Assembly (NCBI GenBank): GCA_027082175.1 | Contig: JALWIX010000024.1 | Location: 1-64,000, forward strand | Origin: Campylobacterales bacterium | GTDB taxonomy: Bacteria > Campylobacterota > Campylobacteria > Campylobacterales > Nitratiruptoraceae | Reading direction: 5' to 3' | DNA: 64,000 nt | Part shown: positions 30,011 through 41,662 of the stretch, piece by piece | Numbering within the stretch: the stretch's first letter is position 1 | How the letters are laid out: each line of letters starts with the position of its first letter | Notes under the pieces: generated by a model | Told to the model about the DNA's origin: nothing | The model's database searches: none | What the model saw: only the letters and a program-made list of their open reading frames with translations | Program-made: the position numbers and the translations under genes

Positions 30011-31398
30011 CCCACAGCCTCTATCAAATCAACCGGCGTTAAAGCGTAATTTGCTTTTTCTACTTTTTTGGAAGCTATTGCATGAGCTAAAGAGCCCTGA
30101 ATAGCCGCCGATAACGGCTCATATCCTTGGGCTAAAAGCGCGCCTATAAGTCCTGTTAGTATGTCTCCGCTTCCGCCTTTGCTAAGAGCGTTTGAACCGT
30201 GCGGATTTATAAATATCTCCTCGTTTTTCGCAATTATTGGATTTGCGCCTTTTAACAGCAAGACGACTTCCGGATATTTTTTACAAAACTGTTGAACGAA
30301 ATAGAGTCTATTTTGCTGTATCTCCTTTGGCGAAACTTGCGCGATATTCAGGATATAAAGCATAGAGGCAAACTCTTTAGGATGCGGGGTCAAAACAATC
30401 TTGCTCTTTTTTAAAAGCTCTTTTATCTTTTCGCTCTTAAAAAGATCCGCATCTATTACCAAAGGCAGATTGTTATCCATTACCAAAGAGTTAAAGTCCT
30501 CATCGCTATACTCTTGTCCCAAACCCATTCCTACGGCTATAGCGTTTGAGGTTTTCGGCAAAGAGTTTGAATGCATAAGCTCAAAAGGGACATTAATCTT
30601 TTCATTTGTTACTACGGTTACCAAACCCGCTCCAAAGTTTAAAGCGCTTAAAGCCGCTAGGATTGCGGCTCCCTCTTTTTCTCCGGCAATGACAGCTAGA
30701 TGTCCGTAATTTCCCTTATGTGAAGAGCTCTTCTCTCTATAAGGGGGCTTTAGATCCTCTTCGTCTAAAAGTTTGACATTGGAAGGCTCTTCATAAAGCT
30801 CTCTTGACACCCCTAAATCTACGACTTTTACTTTTCCTACAAAATCTTTTGCCAAGTCCATATAAAGCGCGCTCTTTAAAGCGCCCATGGTAAATGTGAT
30901 ATCGGCTTTAAACGCAATTGGCAAAGGCTTTCCATCTTCGTCTATTCCAGAAGGTATATCCACCGCGATTTTGTATGCTTTTAGTAGGTTGAGTTTTTCT
31001 ATAAGCAAAACGGCGTCATCTTTTAGAGGTTTGGATAAACCGGAACCGAAAATAGCGTCAATGACTATATCATACTCTTTTTTTATACTATTGCTAAGCT
31101 CGCCTCCAACCGCAAAAAATCTATCAAGCTGGATTTTGCACATCTTAGATTTTGCTCCATAAGGCATAACTAGAGAAACTTCAAAATCACCGTATAAAAG
31201 TCTAGCTAGCGCGACTCCGTCTCCTCCGTTATTTCCTGGACCGGCTACTATCAATACTTTAGAGTCTTTTTGAAAACTCTTTCTAATAAATCTATTAATC
31301 CCTTCAGCGGCGTGTTCCATCAAAATATCTTCTGGAAGATAGTAGTGTTCATAACACTTTTTATCTAAAAAAGCCACGCTTTTATAAAGATTTTGCAT
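30001..31398 (-). CDS. nnr: Bifunctional NAD(P)H-hydrate epimerase / ADP-dependent NAD(P)H-hydrate dehydratase
   Basis: VAGPGNNGGDGVALARLL (YjeF-N) and KGGSGDILTGLIGALLAQG (carbohydrate-kinase-like C-terminus). Confidence 0.94.
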   Translation of the reverse strand: MQNLYKSVAFLDKKCYEHYYLPEDILMEHAAEGINRFIRKSFQKDSKVLIVAGPGNNGGDGVALARLLYGDFEVSLVMPYGAKSKMCKIQLDRFFAVGGELSNSIKKEYDIVIDAIFGSGLSKPLKDDAVLLIEKLNLLKAYKIAVDIPSGIDEDGKPLPIAFKADITFTMGALKSALYMDLAKDFVGKVKVVDLGVSRELYEEPSNVKLLDEEDLKPPYREKSSSHKGNYGHLAVIAGEKEGAAILAALSALNFGAGLVTVVTNEKINVPFELMHSNSLPKTSNAIAVGMGLGQEYSDEDFNSLVMDNNLPLVIDADLFKSEKIKELLKKSKIVLTPHPKEFASMLYILNIAQVSPKEIQQNRLYFVQQFCKKYPEVVLLLKGANPIIAKNEEIFINPHGSNALSKGGSGDILTGLIGALLAQGYEPLSAAIQGSLAHAIASKKVEKANYALTPVDLIEAVGCL

Positions 31399-31411
31399 GA
31401 TTTTTCCTCTA

Positions 31412-32329
31412 TTATTTATTTAGAATTTCCCCGAATCTATATCTGGCAAAGACGCTAAACTTCTTAAAAAGTTCGCTTTTGTATTTGTCTTTATGATGAA
31501 TTTGAAAAAACTCTCTGGAAAAATCAAAACCTTTTATTTTAAGTTGATAAAGTTCTCCGCATTCTATGTTTCTATTTACCGCTATTTTTGATATACAGCT
31601 AATAGTTCCGGAAGTCTTTTTTAAAACGCTTTTTATCGCCTCCGTATGGCGTAGGTCTAAAAATAGATTTAAACCGGTTACATAATTTTTTATCTTATTT
31701 AAAAAGACTGAACGAGTACCGGAGCCTTCTTCTCTTAAAATCCATTTATACTCTAAAAGATTATCTATATAGTACTCTTTTTTCTTAGCAAGACTTTTAT
31801 CTCCTGTCACTACGATTAGCTCATCGACACCTACCGGCGAAGAGACTATATTGAAATTTTGGATTTCACCCTCTATATATCCCAAATCTACGTTTCCATC
31901 TTCTACCATTTTTACTATTTCATCCGTATTTCCTATCTTCATCGATATCTTTACGTCAGGATATTTTTCCATGTATTCGCAAATAATATGCGGCATTATG
32001 TAATCCGCTATTGTGGTGCTAGCTCCTACCGTAAGTTCCCCTTTATTTTCTTGAGACATAAACTCTTCTTCTATATCTCGAAGTTTTTTTATTAAAGGCT
32101 CAATCGCATGCATAAAAGCGCGCCCTTTTTCATTTAAGATGAGTTTTTTCTGTATCCTATCAAAAAGTTTACATCCAAGAATGCACTCAAGCTCTTTTAT
32201 AGACATTGATACGGCTGATTGACTAAGTCCCATCTCATTCGCCACTTGTGTTAAATGTCCTATTTTAGCTACTTGCAAAAAGATCTCCATCTGTCTTAGA
32301 GTGATTTTCATCTTCAGATCCTTTTTCAA
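31412..32329 (-). CDS. LysR family transcriptional regulator
   Basis: ITLRQMEIFLQVAKIGHLTQVANEMGLSQSAVSMSIKELE. Confidence 0.93.
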   Translation of the reverse strand: MKKDLKMKITLRQMEIFLQVAKIGHLTQVANEMGLSQSAVSMSIKELECILGCKLFDRIQKKLILNEKGRAFMHAIEPLIKKLRDIEEEFMSQENKGELTVGASTTIADYIMPHIICEYMEKYPDVKISMKIGNTDEIVKMVEDGNVDLGYIEGEIQNFNIVSSPVGVDELIVVTGDKSLAKKKEYYIDNLLEYKWILREEGSGTRSVFLNKIKNYVTGLNLFLDLRHTEAIKSVLKKTSGTISCISKIAVNRNIECGELYQLKIKGFDFSREFFQIHHKDKYKSELFKKFSVFARYRFGEILNK

Positions 32330-32426
32330 TTATATTTATGATAATATACCAATTTATTTATTTTTCTTATTTTAAAAAAAATATTATAATTCTTTTTAAG
32401 GATTATTATTATCATATTTAGTTTCA

Positions 32427-32453
32427 TTGATATCATAAGATATATTCTATCAA
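32427..32453. promoter_or_regulatory. Candidate LysR operator TTGATA-N15-TATCAA in the divergent intergenic region
   Basis: 6-bp inverted repeat arms read between LysR and YeiH genes. Confidence 0.35.
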
Positions 32454-32495
32454 AATAATTTAGTATTTGCATAATCTTTAATATAAAGGATTTAT

Positions 32496-33551
32496 ATGGC
32501 GTTTTCAAAAGAAAATATCAGATACACCTTAAACGGTATACTTTTTGTTGCTCTTTTTACTATAGCCGCTATAGAGATTTCAAATATGGGGTTTATTAAG
32601 AAATTAGCTATAAGTCCTTTAATAATAGGTATCGTTATAGGTATGTTCTACGCCAACACTCTGAGAAGCCATATCCCAAAAGAGTGGGTTCCAGGTATTG
32701 TTTTTAGTTCTAAACAACTTTTAAGATTTGCGATAGTGCTTTACGGATTTAGAATAACTTTTCAACAGATTATTGAAGTCGGAATGTCAGGTTTGATAGT
32801 TTCGGTTATTATGCTTTCGACTACTTTTATTTTGGGATGGTGGCTAGGGGTAAAGATTTTTAAAATGGATAGAGAAACATCCGTTCTTTGCGCTTCGGGT
32901 TCTAGCGTATGCGGAGCGGCTGCGGTTTTGGCCACTGAACCGGTTTTAAAAGCAGAACCCTATAAAAGTGCGGTAGCGGTAGGAACCGTTGTGCTTTTTG
33001 GAACAATAGCAATGTTTGTTTATCCGGCTTTATACAAGGCCGGCTTGTTAGATATGAGTCCGGCTGCGTACGGCATCTATGTAGGCGGCACGGTTCACGA
33101 GGTAGCGCAGGTAGTCGCAGCCGGCGGAGCTATAGGAGGGGTAGCGGCGGATAACGCGGTAATCGTAAAAATGACTAGAGTTATGATGATAGCTCCTCTT
33201 TTGATTATTTTGGGATTGATTGTTTCAAGAACCGCAGCAACAAAATCGGAGCAAAAAAAACAAAAGTTTAAAATAACCATTCCTTGGTTTGCAGTATGGT
33301 TTATAGTAATGGCCGGCATAAACTCCGCCTTAGCCGATTTTGAAGCTATAAAACCTATCATAAAGGATATCAACGAAATTGATACTTTCTTACTTACTAT
33401 GGCTATGACCGCTTTAGGTATGGAAACAAGCGTACAAAAATTTAAACAAGCCGGTATAAAGCCTGTTATGTTGGCTCTGATAATGGCAGTATGGCTTATG
33501 GTAGGTGGTTATTTTATAACAAAAGGGGTTATTTCAATCTTTGGCGCTTAA
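32496..33551 (+). CDS. YeiH family (UPF0324) putative sulfate/anion exporter
   Basis: LRFAIVLYGFRITFQQI, CASGSSVCGAAAVLATEPV, GTVHEVAQVVAAG. Confidence 0.92.
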   Translation: MAFSKENIRYTLNGILFVALFTIAAIEISNMGFIKKLAISPLIIGIVIGMFYANTLRSHIPKEWVPGIVFSSKQLLRFAIVLYGFRITFQQIIEVGMSGLIVSVIMLSTTFILGWWLGVKIFKMDRETSVLCASGSSVCGAAAVLATEPVLKAEPYKSAVAVGTVVLFGTIAMFVYPALYKAGLLDMSPAAYGIYVGGTVHEVAQVVAAGGAIGGVAADNAVIVKMTRVMMIAPLLIILGLIVSRTAATKSEQKKQKFKITIPWFAVWFIVMAGINSALADFEAIKPIIKDINEIDTFLLTMAMTALGMETSVQKFKQAGIKPVMLALIMAVWLMVGGYFITKGVISIFGA

Positions 33552-33565
33552 TCGCCGAAGATTAT

Positions 33566-35068
33566 CTATCTTTTTCTAAATCCCAACGCTTCCAATAGGT
33601 GCTTTTTTTCAATCTTCTCGCATGCCTCTAAATCGGCAATTGTTCTAGAGACTTTTTTAATCTTGTTAATACTTCTAAATGAGAGTGAAAATCTATCGAC
33701 TGCTCTATCTAAAATCTCTTTTGCTTCTTCGCTAAAAATGCAGTAGTTCTCAATCTCTTTTTCATCCATTTTTCCGTTTACTCTTTTTTGACCTCTTCTT
33801 TTTTGCGCCTCAAAAGCTTTCATTACGGACTTTTTCATCTCTTTGCTGCTTATAGTGGAACTATCTTCAGGGTTAATTTCGCTCATCTGAACATATAAAT
33901 CTATTCTATCTAAAAAGGGTTCGGATAGTCTATTTTTATACCTTTGAATTTCAGCTTCGGTACATCTACACTCTTTTTTATAACTTAAAAGATTGCCGCA
34001 AGGACAAGGATTCATAGCCGCCGCAAATAAAAAATCGGTTTTATACTCTATCTTGGAATTTACTCTTGAGATTAGAATTTTGCCGTCTTCTAAAGGCTCT
34101 CTCAACGCTTCTAACACTGTTTTGGAAAAATGAGGAAGCTCATCGAAAAAAAGTATCCCTAGATGGGATAGAGCCACTTCTCCTATTTTTGCGCTATTAG
34201 AACCGCCTCCGAAAATACTAGCTTTAGTAGATGAGTGATGAGGAGATCTAAAAGGTCGTATGGGCGTAAATGTCGGTTCTTTTTTATCTAAAGCCGAAAG
34301 CTTAGCCACTTCTAATATCTCTTCAATACTCATAGGCGGCAAAATATATCTTAAGCGTTTTATGATCATACTTTTACCGCTCCCTGGACTTCCCTCAAAT
34401 AAAATGTTGTGCATTCCCGCAGCTGATATTAAAGCGGCCCTTTTTGCTATCTCTTGACCTTTAACTTCCTTAAAATCTAGAGGAAAATTATCTTCATAGT
34501 AATACCTTTTTCCTAATATCTCGATAGATTTAGCTTCGATAGCCGCGCTATTGATCTCCCTTTTTTCTTCTTTTACAAAAAAATCTACCGCTTTTAATAA
34601 ATTTTCAACGCAATAAATCTTAACACCGGGAATTTTTGAAATTTTGCCTACCGATTCACAAGGCACAACTACTTTTAAATCCTTATAAAACTCTTTTAGA
34701 GACAATATGAGAGGAAATATAGAGTTTGTATCTTTTATAGTCCCGTCTAGCCCTAACTCTCCAAAGACAAAATAGTCTTTAAAATCTACTTTTTTCTTTT
34801 GTAGGGCTATAGATAGAGCTATAGCTAGATCAAAATGACTACCGCTTTTTTTGATATCGCTTGGAGATAGATTAATCGTCACTTTTAATGGAGGAAATTT
34901 AAAGTCTATTGCATAGAGCGCGGCTTTTACCCTATCTTTTGCTTCTTGAATAGAGTTAGAAGCTAATCCTACTATAGTAAAAGAGGGAAGAGCTCTAACA
35001 AAAGAGCTTTCTACCTCAACGATATTTGCTTTACCATCTTCAAAAGTAGCGCAGAGGATCTTTTTCAA
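33566..35068 (-). CDS. comM: YifB/ComM family Mg chelatase-like AAA ATPase
   Basis: RALPSFTIVGLASNSIQEAKDRVKAAL, EGSPGSGKSMI, RPFRSPHHSSTKASIFGGG, MNPCPCGN. Confidence 0.95.
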   Translation of the reverse strand: MKKILCATFEDGKANIVEVESSFVRALPSFTIVGLASNSIQEAKDRVKAALYAIDFKFPPLKVTINLSPSDIKKSGSHFDLAIALSIALQKKKVDFKDYFVFGELGLDGTIKDTNSIFPLILSLKEFYKDLKVVVPCESVGKISKIPGVKIYCVENLLKAVDFFVKEEKREINSAAIEAKSIEILGKRYYYEDNFPLDFKEVKGQEIAKRAALISAAGMHNILFEGSPGSGKSMIIKRLRYILPPMSIEEILEVAKLSALDKKEPTFTPIRPFRSPHHSSTKASIFGGGSNSAKIGEVALSHLGILFFDELPHFSKTVLEALREPLEDGKILISRVNSKIEYKTDFLFAAAMNPCPCGNLLSYKKECRCTEAEIQRYKNRLSEPFLDRIDLYVQMSEINPEDSSTISSKEMKKSVMKAFEAQKRRGQKRVNGKMDEKEIENYCIFSEEAKEILDRAVDRFSLSFRSINKIKKVSRTIADLEACEKIEKKHLLEALGFRKR

Positions 35069-35134
35069 TATAAGCCTTTAATATTTGGCGTCTAAAACTC
35101 TTTCGATTTTTATAATCTTACTCGATTAAAAAAA

Positions 35135-35671
35135 CTATTTATTTTTTCCCTTTTTGATGCTTTTTTCTTTTCTTCTCTTTTTCCACTCTTTTTCAAACTT
35201 TTTTCTTTTTAAAAAGGAGAGTTTTTCTATAAAAAGATGCCCGTTTAGATGATCGATCTCATGTTGAAAAGCTATTGCCAAGAGCCCATCTGTCTCTATC
35301 ACTCTTTTTTTACCAAATCTATCATAAAACTCTACTTTTACCCACTCGGCCCTCTCAACGTCATCATAATATTCCGGTACGCTTAAACACCCTTCGGTGT
35401 ATGTGACAGAACCTTTTGACTCCACAATTTTTGGATTTACTACTTCAATGAGATTTTCCTTTTTTTGCTCTCCCTCTTCATCCGGAATATTTATAATAAG
35501 CGCTCTTAAAGGAACGCCTACTTGAATTGCGGCAAGTCCTACTCCGTTTTTTGCCATCATAGTATCGTACATATCGTCCAAAAGAGTATGGAGTTCTTCG
35601 TCAAACCTCTCCACCTCTTTTGATATCTGTTTTAAACGCCTGTCCGGATAAACTACAATTTCTCTAATCAT
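35135..35671 (-). CDS. def: Peptide deformylase
   Basis: [40 protein letters not shown]. Confidence 0.97.
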   Translation of the reverse strand: MIREIVVYPDRRLKQISKEVERFDEELHTLLDDMYDTMMAKNGVGLAAIQVGVPLRALIINIPDEEGEQKKENLIEVVNPKIVESKGSVTYTEGCLSVPEYYDDVERAEWVKVEFYDRFGKKRVIETDGLLAIAFQHEIDHLNGHLFIEKLSFLKRKKFEKEWKKRRKEKSIKKGKNK

Positions 35672-35674
35672 ACT

Positions 35675-36265
35675 CTATTTAAAACTTCTTTCTAAAACTT
35701 GATCAATTAGTCCATACTCTTTTGCCTCCTCGGCGCTCATAAAAAAATCTCTATCCGTATCTTTTGCTATTTTTCTAAGAGACTGACCCGTATTTTTTGC
35801 TAATATGTCGTTTAACATATGTTTTAGTCTTAAAATCTCTTTTGCCTGTATCTCAATATCGGTAGCTTGACCTTGCGCGCCGCCTAAAGGCTGATGAATC
35901 ATAATTCTTGCATGAGGTAGAGCATATCTTTTTCCCTTAGCGCCGCTACTAAGCAAAAATGCTCCCATAGAAGCCGCTTGACCTATACATATTGTAGAAA
36001 CATCAGGTTTTATGTAGTTCATCGTATCGTATATGCTCATACCGCTAGTTATAACTCCTCCTGGAGAATTTATATAAAGATATATATCCTTATCGGGGTC
36101 TTCCGCTTCCAAAAAAAGAAGCTGCGCTACGATGGAAGAGGCGACGGGATCGTTTATCTCGCCGCTTAGCATAATGATCCTATCTTTTAAAAGTCTTGAG
36201 TATATATCGTAACTTCTCTCTCCTCTTCCTGTTCTTTCGATAACGTATGGGATATAGTAGCTCAT
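35675..36265 (-). CDS. clpP: ATP-dependent Clp protease proteolytic subunit
   Basis: [57 protein letters not shown]. Confidence 0.98.
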   Translation of the reverse strand: MSYYIPYVIERTGRGERSYDIYSRLLKDRIIMLSGEINDPVASSIVAQLLFLEAEDPDKDIYLYINSPGGVITSGMSIYDTMNYIKPDVSTICIGQAASMGAFLLSSGAKGKRYALPHARIMIHQPLGGAQGQATDIEIQAKEILRLKHMLNDILAKNTGQSLRKIAKDTDRDFFMSAEEAKEYGLIDQVLERSFK

Positions 36266-37563
36266 TTACTCTCCATTTTTTTATTTAATAGATGAGTTAA
36301 AAGTTTATCTTCTATCATAGCCATTTTTATAGCGGGAAGCAATCCCTGTTTTTGATAAGCTTCCAAAACTTCTTGAGGATTTTGTCCCATCTGCATAGCT
36401 TCATAATAGATTGTCTGTACAACCTCTTGATCCTCTACTCCGATTCCCTCTTGTTTAGCCAAAGCATCAACTATAAACGTAGCTTTTACGCTCTTTTTAG
36501 CCTCATCTTTTAGAGAATCCCTAATCTCTTTTACTTTGTCTTGATTTTCTCTTAACTCTTTAAGCTCATCTTCACTCATACTTCTTAGCTTTTCGTTAAG
36601 TTTTAGATCTATTTCTTGCTCGACTATATTTTGAGGAAGATCAAAGTTAAACTTTTCAACAAGACTCTCAATAAGTTTAGGCTTTAGCTCTTCATTATAA
36701 AGTTTACTTAGTTTTTCGCTTTTTAGTTGCTCTTTAATCTTCTCTTTAAGTAGCTCCACAGTAGCGTTTTCTTCGTCAGGCAGCATTTTTTTTGCGAGCT
36801 CATCGTCTATTTTAGGCTCCTCTTTTACCTGTATCTCTTTCAACGTAACCGTAAATTTAGCTTTTTTACCCGCAATATCCTTGTTGTGGTAATCTTGAGG
36901 GAAAGTAACTTCTATCTCTTTTGTCTCTCCCGCTTTCATCCCTATAAGTTGCTCTTCAAATCCCTCTATAAACTGTTTGCTTCCAATTTTCAGTTGAAAA
37001 TTCTCAGCGCTTCCGCCCTCTAACTCTTTATCGTCTACATAACCTTTAAAATCGATAATAGCTATATCACCCTCTTGTAATCCTCTATCTTCTTCCAATC
37101 TCTTTTGAGGAGCTAGAGCGACGGCTAACTCTTTTAGTCTCTCTTCAACCTCTTCCTCCGTTATCTCCGGCTCCTCGAAAGAGGGAATTGCCTCTTCGTA
37201 TCCGCTTAAATCTATTTTCGGTTTAAAACTTATTTTTATCTCCGTTTCTATAATTTCTTCGCTTTTTTCAAACTTAGTAACCGCAGGTTCTCCTAAAACA
37301 TCCTCTTTTTTCAATCCAAGCTCTTCCAAAGCTTTAGCATAAACTTCTTGAAGGCTTTCGGCTTCCGCATCTTTTTCTATCTTTTCGCCGTATCTCTTCT
37401 TAACTATGGCAGTAGGAACTTTTCCTTTTCTAAAACCTGGCAGATTTAACGTTTTGCTCAAATCTTTAGCGATTTTGTTGATTTTTGATTCGATATCGCT
37501 CTTTTGGATTTTTGCGCTTACCTCCGCGTTTGCGTTATCCGTTTTCTTTACACTAATTTCCAT
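36262..37563 (-). CDS. tig: Trigger factor
   Basis: [22 protein letters not shown]-terminal signature; PPIase domain; clpP adjacency. Confidence 0.96.
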   Translation of the reverse strand: MEISVKKTDNANAEVSAKIQKSDIESKINKIAKDLSKTLNLPGFRKGKVPTAIVKKRYGEKIEKDAEAESLQEVYAKALEELGLKKEDVLGEPAVTKFEKSEEIIETEIKISFKPKIDLSGYEEAIPSFEEPEITEEEVEERLKELAVALAPQKRLEEDRGLQEGDIAIIDFKGYVDDKELEGGSAENFQLKIGSKQFIEGFEEQLIGMKAGETKEIEVTFPQDYHNKDIAGKKAKFTVTLKEIQVKEEPKIDDELAKKMLPDEENATVELLKEKIKEQLKSEKLSKLYNEELKPKLIESLVEKFNFDLPQNIVEQEIDLKLNEKLRSMSEDELKELRENQDKVKEIRDSLKDEAKKSVKATFIVDALAKQEGIGVEDQEVVQTIYYEAMQMGQNPQEVLEAYQKQGLLPAIKMAMIEDKLLTHLLNKKMESK

Positions 37564-37653
37564 ATTTTCCCTTTTATAAAAAATTTTAGTTGCAATTTTA
37601 GCAAAATTATGCTTTACTTTTGTAAAATTGCGGAAATTAACAAGGAAATATGC

Positions 37654-38232
37654 ATGGATAAAAAAAGAGAGTTTGAAAATAGCGTAAAAAAAATATTGGA
37701 AATAGTAGGAGAAGATCCAAATAGAGAAGGACTCTTAAAAACACCCGAAAGGGTTTATAAAGCTTTTTTACACTTGACAGAAGGGTACAAAAAAGATCCA
37801 AAAGAGATATTGGGAGAAGCGCTTTTTACATCAACAAACGATGAGATGGTCGTAGTTAGAGATATAGAGTTTTACTCTTTATGCGAACATCACCTTCTAC
37901 CTATAATAGGAAGAGTACATGTCGCTTACATTCCAAACGGAAAAGTAGTCGGTTTATCTAAAATACCTAGAATGGTAAACGTATTTGCTAGAAGATTGCA
38001 AATCCAAGAACAGATGACTGAACAGATAGCCGACGCTCTCATGGAAACAGTCAATCCAAAAGGCGTTGCGGTTGTAGTACAAGCAAGACATATGTGCATG
38101 GAGATGAGAGGAGTGGAAAAAATCTGCTCAACTACCGTAAGTTCCGCTTTAAGAGGCGTTTTTAAAGAGAACTTAAAAACAAGAGAGGAATTTTTTAGTA
38201 TAATTAACTCTCCCCAATCCATTAGATTTTAA
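37654..38232 (+). CDS. folE: GTP cyclohydrolase I
   Basis: [51 protein letters not shown]; start chosen at MDKKREF rather than the extended ORF. Confidence 0.97.
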   Translation: MDKKREFENSVKKILEIVGEDPNREGLLKTPERVYKAFLHLTEGYKKDPKEILGEALFTSTNDEMVVVRDIEFYSLCEHHLLPIIGRVHVAYIPNGKVVGLSKIPRMVNVFARRLQIQEQMTEQIADALMETVNPKGVAVVVQARHMCMEMRGVEKICSTTVSSALRGVFKENLKTREEFFSIINSPQSIRF

Positions 38233-38316
38233 AGAGAGAAACTTTCGATTTCTTTCTATTTTACTTCATTTTTTAATAAATACTTAAGTTAGCTTTCTGT
38301 AATATTCAGGTAAATT

Positions 38317-39533
<1,217 letters not shown>

Positions 39534-39554
39534 TATAAAGAGATAGGAGAAAAG

Positions 39555-40538
39555 ATGGCAAAAAACGATTTGATTGGCGGAAGTATCTGGGAAGAGTATA
39601 GCCAAAAAGTACAAGATTTGATGAACAATCCCAGAAATAAAGGTGAACTTACCGAAGAAGACGCAAAAAGGCTCGGAGGAAAATTAATAGTCGCTGATTA
39701 TGGCGCAGAAAGTTGTGGCGATGCTGTTAGACTATATTGGATAGTCGATCCTAAAACCGATAAAATATTGGATGCAAAATTTAAGTCTTTTGGTTGCGGA
39801 ACGGCGATAGCAAGTTCAGATACTATGGTTGAACTTTGCAAAGGGAAAACTGTTGACGAAGCCGTAAAGATAACCAATATAGACGTAGAAAAAGCGATGA
39901 GAGACCATCCAGACGTTCCTGCTGTTCCGCCGCAGAAGATGCACTGCTCCGTAATGGCTTATGATGTTATTAAAAAAGCCGCAAGCCTATATAAAGGCGT
40001 GGATATGGATAGTTTTGAAGATGAGATTATAGTTTGCGAGTGTGCTAGGGTTAGCCTGAGCACTATAAAAGAGGTTATAAAATTAAATGATCTAAAAACG
40101 GTAGAAGAGATTACAGACTATACGAAAGCGGGGGCTTTTTGTAAAAGCTGTATAAAACCGGGCGGACATGAAGAGAGAGAGTATTATCTTGTAGATATTT
40201 TAGCCGAAACAAGAAGAGAAATGGAGGAAGAAAAGATGAAAGAAGCAGCCGAAGCTTTAGAAAATGGGCAAGAAGTTGCGTTTAACGATATGACTACAGT
40301 ACAAAAACTTAAAGCTATCGAAAAAGTGATTGATGAAAATATTAGACAGTTTTTGATAATGGACGGAGGGAATCTTGAAATTATAGACGTTAAAGAAAAT
40401 GGCGCCTATACGGATGTATATATTAGATATATGGGTGCTTGTGCTGGATGCGCAAGCTCAACTACGGGTACTCTTTTTGCTATAGAAAATACTCTTAAAG
40501 AGAAACTTGACGAAAACATAAGAGTTTTGCCTATATAA
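39555..40538 (+). CDS. nifU: Iron-sulfur cluster scaffold NifU (IscU + [2Fe-2S] + Nfu domains)
   Basis: SFGCGTAIASSD, VCECARVS, FCKSCIKPGGHEE, YMGACAGCASSTTGTL. Confidence 0.95.
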   Translation: MAKNDLIGGSIWEEYSQKVQDLMNNPRNKGELTEEDAKRLGGKLIVADYGAESCGDAVRLYWIVDPKTDKILDAKFKSFGCGTAIASSDTMVELCKGKTVDEAVKITNIDVEKAMRDHPDVPAVPPQKMHCSVMAYDVIKKAASLYKGVDMDSFEDEIIVCECARVSLSTIKEVIKLNDLKTVEEITDYTKAGAFCKSCIKPGGHEEREYYLVDILAETRREMEEEKMKEAAEALENGQEVAFNDMTTVQKLKAIEKVIDENIRQFLIMDGGNLEIIDVKENGAYTDVYIRYMGACAGCASSTTGTLFAIENTLKEKLDENIRVLPI

Positions 40539-40540
40539 TT

Positions 40541-40567
40541 TTATCGAGCGAATATTACGCTCGATAA
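40541..40567. terminator. Hairpin TTATCGAGCG-AATATTA-CGCTCGATAA after nifU
   Basis: Perfect 10-bp inverted repeat. Confidence 0.65.
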
Positions 40568-40593
40568 ACATAAATCCAACCATTAAGCAAAAT

Positions 40594-41340
40594 ATGAAAA
40601 GAGAATTCAAAGAGAACGAATCAATTGATTATTGCGTATTAGACTACGACTGTCCTTATCTTCCTGATAAAAAAACCAGAATGTATTATAGATTTATTCC
40701 AAAAGCCACTAAAGAGCTTTGTTCTGCTTTGATTAAAAGAGGATGGAGACGTTTTGGTTTTTCATATTTTCATCCTATATGCGAAGGTTGCGAGGAATGC
40801 AAAAGTCTTAGAATAGACGTAAAAAACTTCAGAGCTTCACGTTCTCAAAAAAGAGCTATTAAAAAAAACAGAGATACCAAAATTGTCATAAGAAAACCAA
40901 CTATTACGTTTGAACATATAGAGTTATACAATAAATTTCACAAATTTAAAAGCAAAAAGAGCGGATGGAAATATACTCCTATTGATCTTCAAACATACTA
41001 CGAAGAGTTTGTAGTAGGAGCTCACGATTACGGCAAAGAGGTGCTCTACTTTCAAAATAATAAGTTGGTGGGGGTTGATCTTATAGATATTGTAGATGAC
41101 GGGATTAGTTCTATATACTTTTTTTATGATCCAGACTTTGAGAGATTATCGTTAGGAGTCTACTCTTTACTTATGCAGATTGATATAGCAAAAAAATTGG
41201 AACTTGATTGGATATATCTTGGATATTGGGTAGATGGGTGCAAATCTTTTGCTTATAAAACAAATTTCAAACCTTATCAACTTTTAGATGGATTTCCTAA
41301 TATCTGCGAAGAGGCAAAATGGAAAAATATAGACAACTAA
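40594..41340 (+). CDS. bpt: Aspartate/glutamate leucyltransferase (arginyltransferase family)
   Basis: GWRRFGFSYFHPICEGCEECKSLRIDVKNFRASRSQKRA; YLGYWVDGCKSFAYKTNFKPYQLL. Confidence 0.92.
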   Translation: MKREFKENESIDYCVLDYDCPYLPDKKTRMYYRFIPKATKELCSALIKRGWRRFGFSYFHPICEGCEECKSLRIDVKNFRASRSQKRAIKKNRDTKIVIRKPTITFEHIELYNKFHKFKSKKSGWKYTPIDLQTYYEEFVVGAHDYGKEVLYFQNNKLVGVDLIDIVDDGISSIYFFYDPDFERLSLGVYSLLMQIDIAKKLELDWIYLGYWVDGCKSFAYKTNFKPYQLLDGFPNICEEAKWKNIDN

Positions 41341-41364
41341 TATACCAATAAACCGGTTTTATAT

Positions 41365-41604
41365 CTATTTACTCCCTTTCGATATAGCTTTTTTTATAAC
41401 TTTTATAAAGAGTCTAACTATTAAAATAAAGAGATATGCACCAAAACTAAACAAAAACGGATGAAGTACTCCAAACTGACTTTTAGGAAGAGTGCTAAGG
41501 TGCTCTATGGGATGTGAAAACCACTCTTTATAGTGCATACCTAAAGAGAGTATAAAAAAGATTGTTAAATATACTCCTATCTCCTTTAATACCGCCTTTT
41601 TCAT
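41365..41604 (-). CDS. Small membrane protein, unknown function (79 aa)
   Basis: Two predicted TM helices; codes between annotated neighbours. Confidence 0.65.
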   Translation of the reverse strand: MKKAVLKEIGVYLTIFFILSLGMHYKEWFSHPIEHLSTLPKSQFGVLHPFLFSFGAYLFILIVRLFIKVIKKAISKGSK

Positions 41605-41662
41605 AGCACCTCTTTAACTGATGATTAGAGATTTGAAGATTTGGCGCAAAAGCGCCAAAGTA

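Noticed and set aside
28587-31398. thiG-purN-nnr cluster as an unusual biosynthetic locus
   Set aside because: All are ordinary housekeeping genes and simple operon adjacency explains the arrangement
41642-41662. TTTGGCGC-AAAA-GCGCCAAA hairpin after the Tat-SQR gene as a strong intrinsic terminator
   Set aside because: The stem is good but no convincing U-tract follows on the minus strand; left uncalled
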